From the NCBI RefSeq assembly GCF_034259325.1, contig NZ_JAXIVS010000006.1, positions 186,001 to 250,000 on the forward strand: a stretch of DNA of 64,000 nucleotides. The letters are read 5' to 3'. Positions 17,279 to 27,600 of this stretch are shown piece by piece. Position numbers and translations under genes: made by a program. Numbering within the stretch: the stretch's first letter is position 1; each line of letters begins with the position of its first letter. The notes under the pieces are model-generated. The model was not told where the DNA came from, searched no databases, and saw nothing but the letters and a program-made list of their open reading frames with translations. Origin of the DNA: Hyalangium ruber. Its GTDB lineage: Bacteria; Myxococcota; Myxococcia; Myxococcales; Myxococcaceae.

Positions 17279-18256
17279 ATGGGCAAGCGCGTTGGAGTGC
17301 TGATGGGCGGGTGGGGCGAGGAGCGGGAGATTTCGCTGAAGACTGGAGAAGCGGTGGTGGCCGCGCTGGAGGAGCAGGGGCACACCGTCACCCGCGTCTT
17401 CGCCGGGCCGGGCCTGGATCGGGTGCTCCGGTCGGCCGAGATGGACGTGGCCTTCCTCGCGCTGCACGGGCGCATGGGCGAGGACGGCAAGGTGCAGGGG
17501 CTCTTGGAGCTGCTCGAGCTGCCCTACACCGGCTCCGGGGTGATGGCCTCGGCGCTGGCGATGAACAAGCCCTTCGCCAAGAAGCTCTTCCGCCTCCACA
17601 ACCTGCCCACGCCGCAGGGCTACCGCATCGGCCGCGCCGAGCTGGACAAGCTCCAGGAGCGCCATGGGGACCTGGGCTTCCCGTGCGTGGTGAAGCCGGC
17701 GTGCGGCGGCTCCTCGGTGGGGCTGGCGCTGGTGAATGACGCCGAGGCGCTGACCTCTGCCGTGGCCGAGGCGTGCCGCTACGGGGGCGAGGCCCTGGTG
17801 GAGCACTTCGTGCGCGGCCGCGAGGTGACGGTGGGCATCCTCGGCGGCGAGGTGCTCGGCAGCTGCGAGATCTCCTATCCCCGCGAGGGCTTCGACTACG
17901 AGGCCAAGTACAAGACAGGCGCGCGCTACTTCCTGCCGCCCCGGCTGTCTCCCACGCGGCTGGCCAACGTGGAGCACCTGGCGCTCGCGGCCTGGCAGGC
18001 GCTGGGCTGCCGCGGCTACGGCCGGGTGGACCTGATGTGCTCGGATGAGGAGAACGACTTCGTCCTGGAGGTCAACACGCTGCCGGGCCTGACGCCCATG
18101 AGCCTGTTGCCGAAGATCGCCGCGCAGCGGGGCATCTCCTTCCCGCAGCTCGTCGAGCGCATCCTGGAGCAGGCGACCCGCGACGAGGCCGGGGTGACGG
18201 AAGCGCCCGAGACGGCCACCGTGCAGCCCGCCACGCTCCGCGCCGTGGGCGGCTGA
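17279..18256 (+). CDS. ddl: D-alanine--D-alanine ligase
   Basis: 325 residues. ATP-grasp enzyme joining two D-Ala for the peptidoglycan precursor. Motifs: KRVGVLMGGWGEEREISLKT (N-terminal loop), FLALHGRMGEDGKVQGLLEL, SALAMNKPFAKKLF, PCVVKPACGGSSVGLALV (ATP-binding), and C-terminal FVLEVNTLPGLTPMSLLPK (Mg and D-Ala binding). The ATG follows AGGAGGAAT by 8 nt, one of the best ribosome sites in the window, which excludes the longer in-frame reading upstream. It converges with the DUF2378 gene. Confidence 0.95.
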   Translation: MGKRVGVLMGGWGEEREISLKTGEAVVAALEEQGHTVTRVFAGPGLDRVLRSAEMDVAFLALHGRMGEDGKVQGLLELLELPYTGSGVMASALAMNKPFAKKLFRLHNLPTPQGYRIGRAELDKLQERHGDLGFPCVVKPACGGSSVGLALVNDAEALTSAVAEACRYGGEALVEHFVRGREVTVGILGGEVLGSCEISYPREGFDYEAKYKTGARYFLPPRLSPTRLANVEHLALAAWQALGCRGYGRVDLMCSDEENDFVLEVNTLPGLTPMSLLPKIAAQRGISFPQLVERILEQATRDEAGVTEAPETATVQPATLRAVGG

Positions 18257-18270
18257 GGCCCGGCGGAAGC

Positions 18271-18864
18271 CTACGGACTCGGGGGGGGCTGGACCGAGAT
18301 GCGGTAGGTACAGGCGTGGCCATCGTAGTGCGCGATGGTCACCTGGAACTTGCCCTGGCCGAGGTGCTTGAGGATCGCGCTCATGATGCCGAGCGTGATC
18401 TCCGGGAAGCGGCCCACCTCGTTGACCCAGACTTCATAGAGGTCGCGGTTGATCTCGCGCACCTCGGTCTGAACGAAGTTGTTCGCGTTGCGCCAGGCGC
18501 GCGAGAGCCGATCGAGGGCCATCTTCACGCTGAACAGCCGCATGGCGGCGAGCGTCGCGCGACCGACGAGCGTCCGCGTGAAGGCATCCACCTGCAGCTC
18601 GCCCAGCGCCCGCAGCGCCACCTCTTGAGGGACCCCGCGATAGAGGCGCTGCGCGGCCACCTCCATGCACTTCTCCAGGACCTCCATGGGGTAGGCGGGC
18701 AGCAGCGGACGCGACAGGTCGAGCCCCACATCTCGCAGCGCCTGCTGGAGCTCCGGAGTCACCCTTCCCGCGAGGACCTCGTTGAAGAGCCTGTCGAAGG
18801 TCTGCCCGAAGACCAGGTGGGGCGAGGCGGTGTCTGTCGCGGTGAGGCTCATCGCTGCGGCCAT
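18271..18864 (-). CDS. DUF2378 (TIGR02265) myxobacterial paralog-family protein
   Basis: 197 residues, mostly helical. It begins with LVFGQTFDRLFNEVLAGRVT and contains LPAYPMEVLEKCMEVAA and RLFSVKMALDRLSRAWRNAN, ending in a beta-rich QVTIAHYDGHACTYRISV. This matches the DUF2378 family, which is expanded in myxobacteria and has no known biochemical function. It starts 5 nt after the stop of the shortest AAA+ protein and is the last gene of that operon, so a role with those ATPases is likely (inference). Confidence 0.85.
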   Translation of the reverse strand: MAAAMSLTATDTASPHLVFGQTFDRLFNEVLAGRVTPELQQALRDVGLDLSRPLLPAYPMEVLEKCMEVAAQRLYRGVPQEVALRALGELQVDAFTRTLVGRATLAAMRLFSVKMALDRLSRAWRNANNFVQTEVREINRDLYEVWVNEVGRFPEITLGIMSAILKHLGQGKFQVTIAHYDGHACTYRISVQPPPSP

Positions 18865-18869
18865 GATAA

Positions 18870-21170
18870 TCAGGCTTCGAGGATCGTCGCGAGTACGCGT
18901 GACTCGGGCCTCAATCCCCGCTCGGCCTCGCTTCCGGCCACGACCACCGGTAGGATCGCGTCCTCCAGCCGGGCGTCCGCCGCGAGCCTGACCGCGATGG
19001 GTGCCATCACCTTCGCTTCAATGAGGCGCTTGAGGGGGCGGGCGCCCAGCTTCGGGTCATTGCCGTGCCGTGCCAGCCAGGCCCGCGCGTCCGGCTCCAC
19101 CACCAGCCGCAGTCGGCGCCGCAGCAACCCCGCCCGCGAAGCCGCCTTCTCCAGCTCGAGGTCGACGATGCGCAGCACGTCCGCCTCCGCCAGCCGGCGG
19201 AAGGGGATGACATGGTCGATGCGGTTGAACAGCTCGGGCCGGAACGCCTGGCGGACCGCGCGTAGGAAGTCTCCCGAGCCGCGCTCGGCCCCGTAGCCCA
19301 CCGGCTCCGACTGCTCGACGCCGAGGTTGCTCGTCATGCAGATGACCGTCATCCGGAAGTCGACCCGCCGCCCCAGGCTGTCGGTGAGGCGGCCCTCGCC
19401 GAGGATTCCGAGCAGCAGATCGAAGATCTCCGGGTGCGCCTTCTCCAGCTCGTCGAAGAGCACGAGTGACAGCGGCTGTTGCCGCACCCGCTCGGCCAGG
19501 CTGGTGATGCCCGGCCCCACCTCCATCAGCCGCTGCGCCGAGCCGGGCAGCATGTACTCGGACATGTCGAGCCGGATCATCCGCTCTTCGTGGCCGAAGA
19601 GCGTGCGCGACAGTTGCTTGGACAGCTCTGTCTTCCCCACGCCCGTGGGGCCGACGAACAGCAGCGTGCCTACCGGCTTGTCCGGATCATTGAGGCCGGC
19701 CTTGAACCGCGCGAGCACGCCCGCGGCCAGCTCGCAGGCGCGATCCTGGCCGATGACTCCCTGCGCGAGCTGTGTCGTGAGCGTGCCCTGCTCGGCGGGG
19801 ATCTCGTCACTGATGAGCTGCAGCGGCAGCCCGGTGTAGCGCGCGTAGGCCTCCGAGGCATCGCGCGGGTAGAGCGTTCGGGTCTTGCCGCGCTCGGCCT
19901 GCTGGTCCAGCCAGTCCATGAAGCGGAAGGCCTTGCCCGGGAACAGGCTGTCGCGCTGGAACATCTCCAGGTGCCCGACGACCTGCCGCAGGCCCATGGG
20001 GTGCAGGTGTACACGGCTGCGCCGGGTCTCCTGGTAGCGCCGCATCAGCTCCGGCACCTGCGAGGTGGCTGGCTCCTCCAGGCGGATGATGCGGAAGGGA
20101 CGCAGCGCCTCGGGGAAGCGCCGTTGGCAGCGCTCCAGCTCACCCTCGGTACACTCGGCGATGAGGGAGATCTCCTCGCTCATCACCGCGGGCAGGAGCA
20201 GATCTCCAATCGAGGAGCCGTCCGGCTGGGGGGCCAGGATCGAGGTGAGCCGATCGACGTAGAGGTAGTCGTTCTCGAACGAGAGCGCGTCGACGATCTG
20301 CAGGCAGCGCTCCTGCCACATGCCCAGGTACACCATGCCGGCGACGATTCGCTCGGCGCTGGTGCGCCAGATCTTCGGAAAGTGCTTCTCCTTCTCGTCG
20401 CGCCGCTTCTCCGAGAGCCAGCGCGCCAGCTTCAGCACCCAGCTCGTCTTGCCCACCCCCGGTCCTCCCACGAGGAGGATCGAAGCGGGCGGCTGGCGCA
20501 GCACGAAGGCGCGCCAGTCCTCCATCGGAGCGCCGTCGTAGACCAGCGGCAGCGCCCGTCCGCTGCGCGCGCGCGAGGTCAGCTCCTCGCCGATCGCTTC
20601 AAGCACTGGCGGGGCGGGCTCCTCGTCGGAGTGGGGCCGCTCGGCCTGTCGCAGCCCTCCCGGATCCCAGCTGTGTACGAACTCCTCGCCCTCGTGGCGG
20701 AAGTCATAGAGGCCCTGCGGCTGCTCGCCGAGCAGGGCAGTGGTGAGCGCGTGCTGGAGCACCTCGCGCGCGATGGACAGCTCCTCGAGCACGAACGACC
20801 AGCCAAAGCGAGGCACCAGGACACGGTAGGCGCCGGACTCCAGCTTTCCGTAGACGTACGTGAGCTTCAGCGGCACCAGCGCCTTGCCAATCACCGGCCG
20901 CTTCTTGTGTACCGTCTGCGGATGGACCTCCACCGTGAGCGTGCGCGCCTGCAGGGACTCTTCCCACAGGAACCGGTTCAGCATGGAGGCATCGTCCATC
21001 ATCAACTGCCGCACCCGCGCCTCGAGCTGCGCGTAGACCTCGGCTTCGCTGGCGCCATACGCGGACGGGGCAGGGGCGTCGAAGAGACTCTCCCATACCG
21101 GCAGCAGCCGGCCCGTGAGCCTGCCGTCGTGGTGGGTGGTGAAGTAGACGCGAAGGCTCTTGTCGCTCAT
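18870..21170 (-). CDS. ClpA/B-like AAA+ ATPase, paralog A (766 aa)
   Basis: N-terminal region 1-225 unlike ClpB's N-domain. First AAA+ module: Walker A GGPGVGKTS (~235-243), IVAGMVYLGMWQERCL at the D1 pore-loop position, and a Walker B reading YLYVDRL, lacking the catalytic Glu. Second module: Walker A GPTGVGKTE (~507), Walker B LVLFDELEKAHP (~569), sensor-1 MTSN, arginine finger FRPELFNRID (R650) and sensor-2 GARPLKR (R711). The GYVG pore loop normally between MSEY and the second Walker B is replaced by PGSAQRLMEVGPGITSLAE. ATG 21170 overlaps the stop of paralog B. It has no C-terminal extension. Confidence 0.85.
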   Translation of the reverse strand: MSDKSLRVYFTTHHDGRLTGRLLPVWESLFDAPAPSAYGASEAEVYAQLEARVRQLMMDDASMLNRFLWEESLQARTLTVEVHPQTVHKKRPVIGKALVPLKLTYVYGKLESGAYRVLVPRFGWSFVLEELSIAREVLQHALTTALLGEQPQGLYDFRHEGEEFVHSWDPGGLRQAERPHSDEEPAPPVLEAIGEELTSRARSGRALPLVYDGAPMEDWRAFVLRQPPASILLVGGPGVGKTSWVLKLARWLSEKRRDEKEKHFPKIWRTSAERIVAGMVYLGMWQERCLQIVDALSFENDYLYVDRLTSILAPQPDGSSIGDLLLPAVMSEEISLIAECTEGELERCQRRFPEALRPFRIIRLEEPATSQVPELMRRYQETRRSRVHLHPMGLRQVVGHLEMFQRDSLFPGKAFRFMDWLDQQAERGKTRTLYPRDASEAYARYTGLPLQLISDEIPAEQGTLTTQLAQGVIGQDRACELAAGVLARFKAGLNDPDKPVGTLLFVGPTGVGKTELSKQLSRTLFGHEERMIRLDMSEYMLPGSAQRLMEVGPGITSLAERVRQQPLSLVLFDELEKAHPEIFDLLLGILGEGRLTDSLGRRVDFRMTVICMTSNLGVEQSEPVGYGAERGSGDFLRAVRQAFRPELFNRIDHVIPFRRLAEADVLRIVDLELEKAASRAGLLRRRLRLVVEPDARAWLARHGNDPKLGARPLKRLIEAKVMAPIAVRLAADARLEDAILPVVVAGSEAERGLRPESRVLATILEA

Positions 21171-24100
21171 GGCGCCACACTCCCGTCCGCCGGGTTCTGG
21201 GTCATTCGCAGCCGCCACAGGGCGGGCAGGGCCTCCCCGGGAGACCGCACCCGGTGGCTGCCGCTGTAGGTGAGCAGGTAGTCATCGAGTTCCAGCACCG
21301 ACACGGCATCCGGGCGGGTGGGGGGCTCGAAGCGGTAGGCACGCATCACCGGGGCGGCTGCCTCGGGGTTCTCGGGCAGGGGGCGGGTGCCCTCCTGGCG
21401 CGCCTTGTGGAAGGCCTGGAGCTTCGCTTCGTGCTGGGTGATGAGCGCCAGGGGCTCCGGGGCGGACTCCTCGTACACTCGCACCTTGACGATCTCCGGG
21501 AGCCGTCCCGAGGACTGCCAGACGTGCAGGCCGGCCTCTCCCTCGAAGAAGGGGCGCACGCCGGGCCCCACCTTCTTGAGCACCAGGTGTACGGGCTCCA
21601 TGCCCAGGCGCAGCATCTCCGACAGTTGCCCGTAGCCACCCGAGACGAGTGTGCCGTCGGACATGCGCGCGGCGAAGCTCTCGAACTCGCCTCGTGCGTG
21701 GGCATAGGCCTCGCAGAGCCACCGGGTGAGCAGCGAGCCGGAGTCCCCACCCTGCCGCCACTGGCCCAGGGGCAGCAACTCCAGGGTGACGACGTGCTGA
21801 TCGGAGCGGGAGAGCTCCCGGAGGATGCGCTGCAGGAAGTAGACCTCCGAGAGGGCGTCGAGCATCTGTTCGCGGGAGACGACGCGCACCGGCTCGAACG
21901 CCCGCCGATCGAAGAGCCGGACGCGCTGGCCTTCGGAGCGGCTGTGGGGCTGGGGGCGCCGCTCCAGGACGCCGAAGTGCTCTACCTCGATCATCTCCCG
22001 GGCTTCCTCCTCGGGTGCCCGGGCAAGGGCCTCCAGCTGGGCCGCGAAGTTCTCCAGGTGCAGCCGCATCGCGTCCAGCGTGTAGAGCGACTCGGCATGG
22101 TCTCGCTCGCCGGCTTGTAGCCGCTCCAGGTGGAGGCGGACCTGCTCGGAGAGCGCGCCCAGGTTCTCGCTGTGCCGCATGTGCTGCACCTGCTCGCGCG
22201 CCTCGAGCACCTTTTCGCGCAGCTTCGCCACCGGCAGGGACAGGAGGGGCTCGAGCGCGAAGCCTTCGAGCGCGGGCTCTCGGGGGACCAGCGCGTCGGC
22301 CTGCACCTCGAAGCGGCCGTCCCGGGTGTAGAGCTGGAACAGCCGCATCAGCGCCTGAGGCCCTCGGATGATGGCCTCGGAGAGCACCTGCCCGACCTTC
22401 TCCTCCAGGTAGCGCTTGAGCGGGCGCGCGCCCAGGGTGGCATCGAAGGCCTCCGCGACGATGCGCCGCTTCACCGCGTCATCGGCGGACACGAAGATGT
22501 TGCGCGACGTCAACCCACGACGCGCCAGCAGCCGCGCCAGCTCCTTCTCGACGACCTTCTCCCCCGACTCCCGCGAGAGGGGCGAGAAATGCACGATGCG
22601 GTCGATGCGGTTGAAGAGTTCGGGCGGGAAGAACTCGCGCACGGCGCGGTCGGAGTCGAGGGCCACCGAGCGCGCGTCCTGCTCGCCGATGCCCACCGCC
22701 GGTCGCTGGCGGGCTCCGAGGTTGCTGGTCATCACGATGACCGTGTGCGTGAAGTCGGCGGTCTCGCCCGAGGCATCGGTCAGCCGGCCTTCATCGAACG
22801 TCTGCAGCAGCAGGTTGAGCAGCGCAGGGTGCGCCTTTTCAATCTCGTCGAGCAGCACGAGGGTGAAGGGTTGCTCGCGGATCTGGCGTGTCAGGCGGCC
22901 CTCGGGTTGCCAGGCATCCCCGGTCAGACGCGCCACGGCATCCGGAGTCTGGAACTCGGCCATGTCGAGCCGCACCATGCGCGAGTCATCTCCGTACAGG
23001 TAGCTCGCCAGGGCCCGCGCCAGCTCGGTCTTGCCTGTTCCCGTGGGGCCGGTGAACAGGAAGACGCCATAGGGTCGCCGGGGGTCGGTGAGCCCGGCGT
23101 GGATGCGCACGATGAGATCGCACGCCACCGCCACCGCCTCCGACTGACCCATGACCTTTCGAGAGAGCGCGGTGCGCACCTCGTCCGGCTCCAAGCGCTT
23201 GCCGGGATGGAGCAGGAAGTCCGGCAGGCCCGTCCTTCGGGAGAGGTGCTCGAAGAGCATGCCGACATGCACATGTCGGCCGGTGCCGCCGTAGTCCACC
23301 GCCAGCTCTCGCAGCAGATCGAGCGCCTTGCCCGGCAGCGCGGCGCCCGCGAAGAGAGAGCCGGCCTGTTCGAGCAGGGCCGGGAAGAGCGGAGGCGCCC
23401 AGATGACGCCGTGGCGGCCCTCCAGCTCCCGGGCCTCGTGCAGCAGCATCCGCAGCGTCTCGTCGGCGCTGGTGGGCCGCACGTGCAGTTGCGTGAAGAG
23501 CGCGGCGAACGAGGGGGCGTCGGTCTCCAGCCGCTGGAGCTGCTCCGGCGTCACCGTGCCCACGAGGGTGATTTCCCCGCGTGCCAGGGGCCCCTGGAAG
23601 AAGAGGGCGAGGTTGGCGTCGCTGTCGCGCGAGCGGCCAATGCGGCCGAAGGCGTGCAGATCCTCGATGAAGAGGATGCGGCGCCCGCCCCGTGAGTCCT
23701 CGAGCAGCTTCAGACAGCGCTGCTCCCAGTCGCCCACGTAGCTCATGCCGGCGATGATGCGCTTGCCGGCCAACGCCCAGACCTCGGTGACCTTGTCCAG
23801 GTTGCGGTGGCTCCGGAAGTCCTCGGCCTCGAGCTGCTCGGCGACGAAGCGCCGAAGCAGGGTCCGCTTGCCAGAGCCCGGCGGGCCCACGAGGAGCACC
23901 GGAGTGCGTCGCTCTCCGCCGAGGAGCAATTGGAGCTGCTCGCGGTAGGGGCTGCGCGGCATGCCGGTGTCGAGCGCGCCCTCCGCCGCCTGGACGGTCA
24001 GGTTGGTGCCCAGGTTGCCCAACACCTGGTTCCCTCCCTGTTTCTGTTTCTTCTTCTTGCCGGGTCGATCGTCCAGCTCGAGATCGTCCCAGGGCCCCTT

Positions 24101-24640
24101 CTTCTTGCCCAGCTCGTCGAGCAGCGACTTCGTCCGGGCCACGAACGAGAGCGCGGTGAGGCTGTCCTTACGGCTGGTGCGCAGCTCCTCGTGCTCGTAC
24201 GCCTCCAGCCTGGCCCAGGTGCGGGTGAAGAAGGCCTTCGCCTGGTCTTCCAGGCCCTGCTCGGGATCGATCGGGAACCACTCGTCCTGGCGAAGGGGAT
24301 GGTAGGCGATCGTCAGGGGCTCGGCGCGCGTGCGCCAGCGCGGTTCGAGGATCAACGGGAAGACGCCGGACAGCCGCCGTGTCTCGGCGCCCGCCTGTAC
24401 CCGCTTGAAGTCCAGCTCGAGCCGCACCCGCTCCAGGCGGATGCCTCGCGGCAGCTGGAAGTAGGACAGCTCGCGGATGGGCAGCTCGCCGAGGGCGGTC
24501 CGCAGCTCATCCACGAGCTTGCGCTGCAGCTTCACCGTGTTCTTGCCCGTGCGGCTGCGGGTATGTGGGCCCAGCGCGAGCGTCGTCCAGCGCAGACCGG
24601 AGGACTCCCGGCTCTGGTAGATGGCGATGGTGAGGTTCAT
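21167..24640 (-). CDS. ClpA/B-like AAA+ ATPase with PCRF-like C-terminus, paralog B (1157 aa)
   Basis: N-terminal region 1-235 (beta-rich, then a Lys-rich linker). First AAA+ module: P-loop reads GPPGSGKRT (~252-260), so the usual Thr/Ser after GK is Arg; Walker B reads ILFIEDLH. Second module (~485-760): GPTGTGKTE, LVLLDEIEKAHP, MTSNLG, FPPELFNRID and GARPLKR intact; the GYVG loop is replaced by GDAWQPEGRLT. A coiled coil follows (~800-880), then a domain (~945-1055) with the spacing and the GEAGLHVWQ motif of release-factor PCRF domains, and ~100 more residues. No GGQ domain. ATG 24640 overlaps the stop of paralog C. Confidence 0.85.
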   Translation of the reverse strand: MNLTIAIYQSRESSGLRWTTLALGPHTRSRTGKNTVKLQRKLVDELRTALGELPIRELSYFQLPRGIRLERVRLELDFKRVQAGAETRRLSGVFPLILEPRWRTRAEPLTIAYHPLRQDEWFPIDPEQGLEDQAKAFFTRTWARLEAYEHEELRTSRKDSLTALSFVARTKSLLDELGKKKGPWDDLELDDRPGKKKKQKQGGNQVLGNLGTNLTVQAAEGALDTGMPRSPYREQLQLLLGGERRTPVLLVGPPGSGKRTLLRRFVAEQLEAEDFRSHRNLDKVTEVWALAGKRIIAGMSYVGDWEQRCLKLLEDSRGGRRILFIEDLHAFGRIGRSRDSDANLALFFQGPLARGEITLVGTVTPEQLQRLETDAPSFAALFTQLHVRPTSADETLRMLLHEARELEGRHGVIWAPPLFPALLEQAGSLFAGAALPGKALDLLRELAVDYGGTGRHVHVGMLFEHLSRRTGLPDFLLHPGKRLEPDEVRTALSRKVMGQSEAVAVACDLIVRIHAGLTDPRRPYGVFLFTGPTGTGKTELARALASYLYGDDSRMVRLDMAEFQTPDAVARLTGDAWQPEGRLTRQIREQPFTLVLLDEIEKAHPALLNLLLQTFDEGRLTDASGETADFTHTVIVMTSNLGARQRPAVGIGEQDARSVALDSDRAVREFFPPELFNRIDRIVHFSPLSRESGEKVVEKELARLLARRGLTSRNIFVSADDAVKRRIVAEAFDATLGARPLKRYLEEKVGQVLSEAIIRGPQALMRLFQLYTRDGRFEVQADALVPREPALEGFALEPLLSLPVAKLREKVLEAREQVQHMRHSENLGALSEQVRLHLERLQAGERDHAESLYTLDAMRLHLENFAAQLEALARAPEEEAREMIEVEHFGVLERRPQPHSRSEGQRVRLFDRRAFEPVRVVSREQMLDALSEVYFLQRILRELSRSDQHVVTLELLPLGQWRQGGDSGSLLTRWLCEAYAHARGEFESFAARMSDGTLVSGGYGQLSEMLRLGMEPVHLVLKKVGPGVRPFFEGEAGLHVWQSSGRLPEIVKVRVYEESAPEPLALITQHEAKLQAFHKARQEGTRPLPENPEAAAPVMRAYRFEPPTRPDAVSVLELDDYLLTYSGSHRVRSPGEALPALWRLRMTQNPADGSVAP

Positions 24641-27600
24641 CGCTTCACCTCCCGCACCGCGTCGAGCTCGAAGGAGAAGAGGCCCTCGCGGTCCAGGCCG
24701 CCTGCCAGCTCGGCGAGGGAGATGTGCGCGAGCAGGATGAGCTCGAGGTCTTCGAAGTAGTTCCGTCCATTGAGCGTCATCACGCGCGCCCCACCGCACA
24801 GCGCGAGCAGCCCGTCGGCGCGGTGCTCACGTGCGGCTGGCATGATGCGCAGCTGCTTGAGGGTGGACGTCGCCCAAGGGCTGACCGCGGGCTGCGCGAG
24901 CTCCTTCGGGGACAGGCTGCTGCGCATCGCCACCGGCTTGACGGTGAACATGAGCGGGCCTTCCTTCTCTCCCGTTCCCTCGAAGCGATGCAGCCCGGCC
25001 TCGAGCGCCAGGAACACTCCCGCATTCGCTCCCTGCACCGAGAGCAGCAGCTCGCGGAAGGGACGCTCGGGCGCGGTGAGGGCTCTGCGCAGGGCCTCGG
25101 CCCCGAGGGGCTCGCCCCATTTGCGCCGGCGCTCGCTGCTCTTGCTGGTCTCCAGCGGCCGGGCCTCGACATGCCACCGGCGCCGCAGTGCATCCTCCAG
25201 CAGGGGGAGGAGCCAGCGTTCCAGGGCGCGTCCCTCGTCAGCCTCCTGGAGCACCAGGGTGATGTCGTCCCGCCTCGGCAGCATCGCGAGCAATACCGAG
25301 GGCATCCGCCGGTTCAAGGCCTGGAGCTGTTCGCGGGCGTCGCTGACGAAGGGCTCGACGTCCTGCTGTTCGAACAGCGCCATCAACGCCAGCTCCTCGG
25401 CGGCCACCAGCGCCGCGTGCAGCTTCTGCACCTGCGCCCAGAGTCCATCGAGCCGGTGGTGCTCACTGCGCAGCATCGCTACCGAGGCAGCGCCGGGCCC
25501 TCGCTCGTCCCGCTCTCCTTGGGAGAGCTGCGCCACCAGGAAGGCGATCTGCTCCTCGAGCTGCACCACCGCGTCGAGTCGGAAGAGCGCGTCCACGGTC
25601 CGCCGGTCCGTCTGCAGCTCCGTCACCTGTTCGAGCTGGTTGCGCGCCGCGCGAGGGCTGCCCTTGTGCAGCTCCACCGCGAGGACTCCCTCGCGCAGGG
25701 AGATGTCCACGCGTCCGCCCTGCGCATCTCGCCCCGCGGCGGACAGCGCACGCGCCACGGGGACGACGAGGTGTTGGTCCAGGTGCCTGCGCATGGCTCG
25801 CGCGCCATAGGCTTCCTGGTACCCGGAGGTGGCCAGGGTGGCGGTGACCTCGGGAGGGACCTCCAGGGTGATTCCTCGCTGGAGCAGGCCGCGCCGCTGG
25901 CCGAGCTTCTCCACTCCGAGCCGCGCCACTTCCGCTACTTGCTCGGAGGTGAGTGCGTGGAAGGGGATGATCTGATCGATGCGGTTGACCAACTCGGGCC
26001 GGAAGTGCCGGTGTACTTCGCGCAGGTAGTGGGAGGAGTCGTCCACCGCTGTCGCGCCGATGCCCAGCGGAGTGCGGCGATGAGCCGCCCCGAGGTTGCT
26101 GGTCATGATGATGAGGGCGTTGTGGAACCAGGCCGTGCGTCCGCGAGCATCCGTGAGCCGCCCTTCGCCGCACACCTGGAGGAGCAGGTCGAAGACAGCG
26201 GGGTGGGCCTTTTCGATCTCATCGAGCAGGAGCACGCAGAAGGGCTGCTGGCGCACGCGCCGGGTGAGCAGGCCCTCTCCCTGCTCGTTGCCACGGATGA
26301 GGCGCTCGGCGGCCCAGCCGTCCATGAACTCGCTCATGTCGAAGCGGAACAGCCGCTCCGGCGAGCCGAAGAGGAAGGTGGCCAGCAGCCGCGCCAGCTC
26401 GGTCTTTCCCACGCCGGTGGGGCCGACGAAGAGGAAGGTGGCCAGCGGTTTGCCCTGCGGTTGCAGCCCGGCCTTGACCATGCACAGCGTCTCCACGACG
26501 CGGCGCACCGCCTGCTCCTGGCCAATGAGCTGGCGGCGGAAGACAGCCTCCACGTCCGAGGCGAGCAGCGCGCGGTCCTCGCGCAGCAGGAACTCGGGGA
26601 CGCCCGTCTTCAGGCTGAAGAGCGAGTAGACCTTCTCGCGGGTGAGCATGGGCACCTTGCCATCGCCGGTGCGCTCCTGCTGGACGCCTGCCCGCATCTC
26701 CTCGTACAGCCGCACGGCCTTGCCCGGCAGCGCGCGGCTGGGGAGGTAGCGCTCCGCCAGGTCCACGAGCGGCTCCACCGCGTCGTCGGCCAGCGTCGGC
26801 CGCGAGGACTCCTCCTTCCGCTGCCAGGCCACCCGCGCTCTCAGGGCCTCGGAGGTCTGTCGGGCGCTGAGCGGCTCCAGGCGCACGCGCGTGAGCGCGG
26901 CGAAGAGGGCGGGTTGACGGCTCTCCAGCAGGTCGAGCGACTCGGGGGCGAGCTCGCCCAGGAATCGGACCTTGCCCTCCTCCAGGAAGGGCTTCATCGC
27001 CCCGGGCAGGTCGATGGACTCCGTGGAGTGTTGTGCGAGCAGCTCGCCCAGGTTCTCGAAGTAGAGGATGGCGTCCAGGTCGTGCGCCGCCCGCATCACC
27101 CGCAGCACGCGCTCCTGCCACTGGCCAAAGCCGGACATGCCCGCGATCAGCCGCGAGCCGCTCGTGGCATAGACCCGCCGCTCACGCCCAGCCTTTCGCT
27201 CGGCGCGCAGCCACGCGGTGAGCAGCTCCGTCTTGCCCGCCAGCTCCGGCCCGACGAGCAGCACGCCCTGCCGCTTCTCGCCGCTGAGCAGGTTCGCCAG
27301 CAGCGCCAGCTCCGTGTCCCGGCCGATCAACGGAGGGCCGCGTTTGGCCTCGTTGCGCTCGTGCAGCACCGTGGAGACGGAGAGGAGCACCTCGTGCGCC
27401 TGATCGCGCTTGAGCTTCTCCTGCTGCCGCTTCCGGGCCTGCCGGGCCTTCTCGCCGAACGCGTCCTGGCGCCGGAGCTTGAGCTGCACGGTCTCCAGCG
27501 CCACCGACTTCGGCGGCAGCAGCCGCAGGTACTCGTGGGAGTTGGGCTCGCGCGCGGTGAGGATCCGCTCCACATCCGCGCGAATGGCCTCGAGGACGTC

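Noticed and set aside
24164-24172. GGYGQ in the PCRF-like region of paralog B (~residues 1001-1005, minus strand region near 21630)
   Set aside because: Not the GGQ catalytic loop: an extra Tyr-Gly interrupts it, and it falls inside the PCRF-like domain rather than in a separate catalytic domain.
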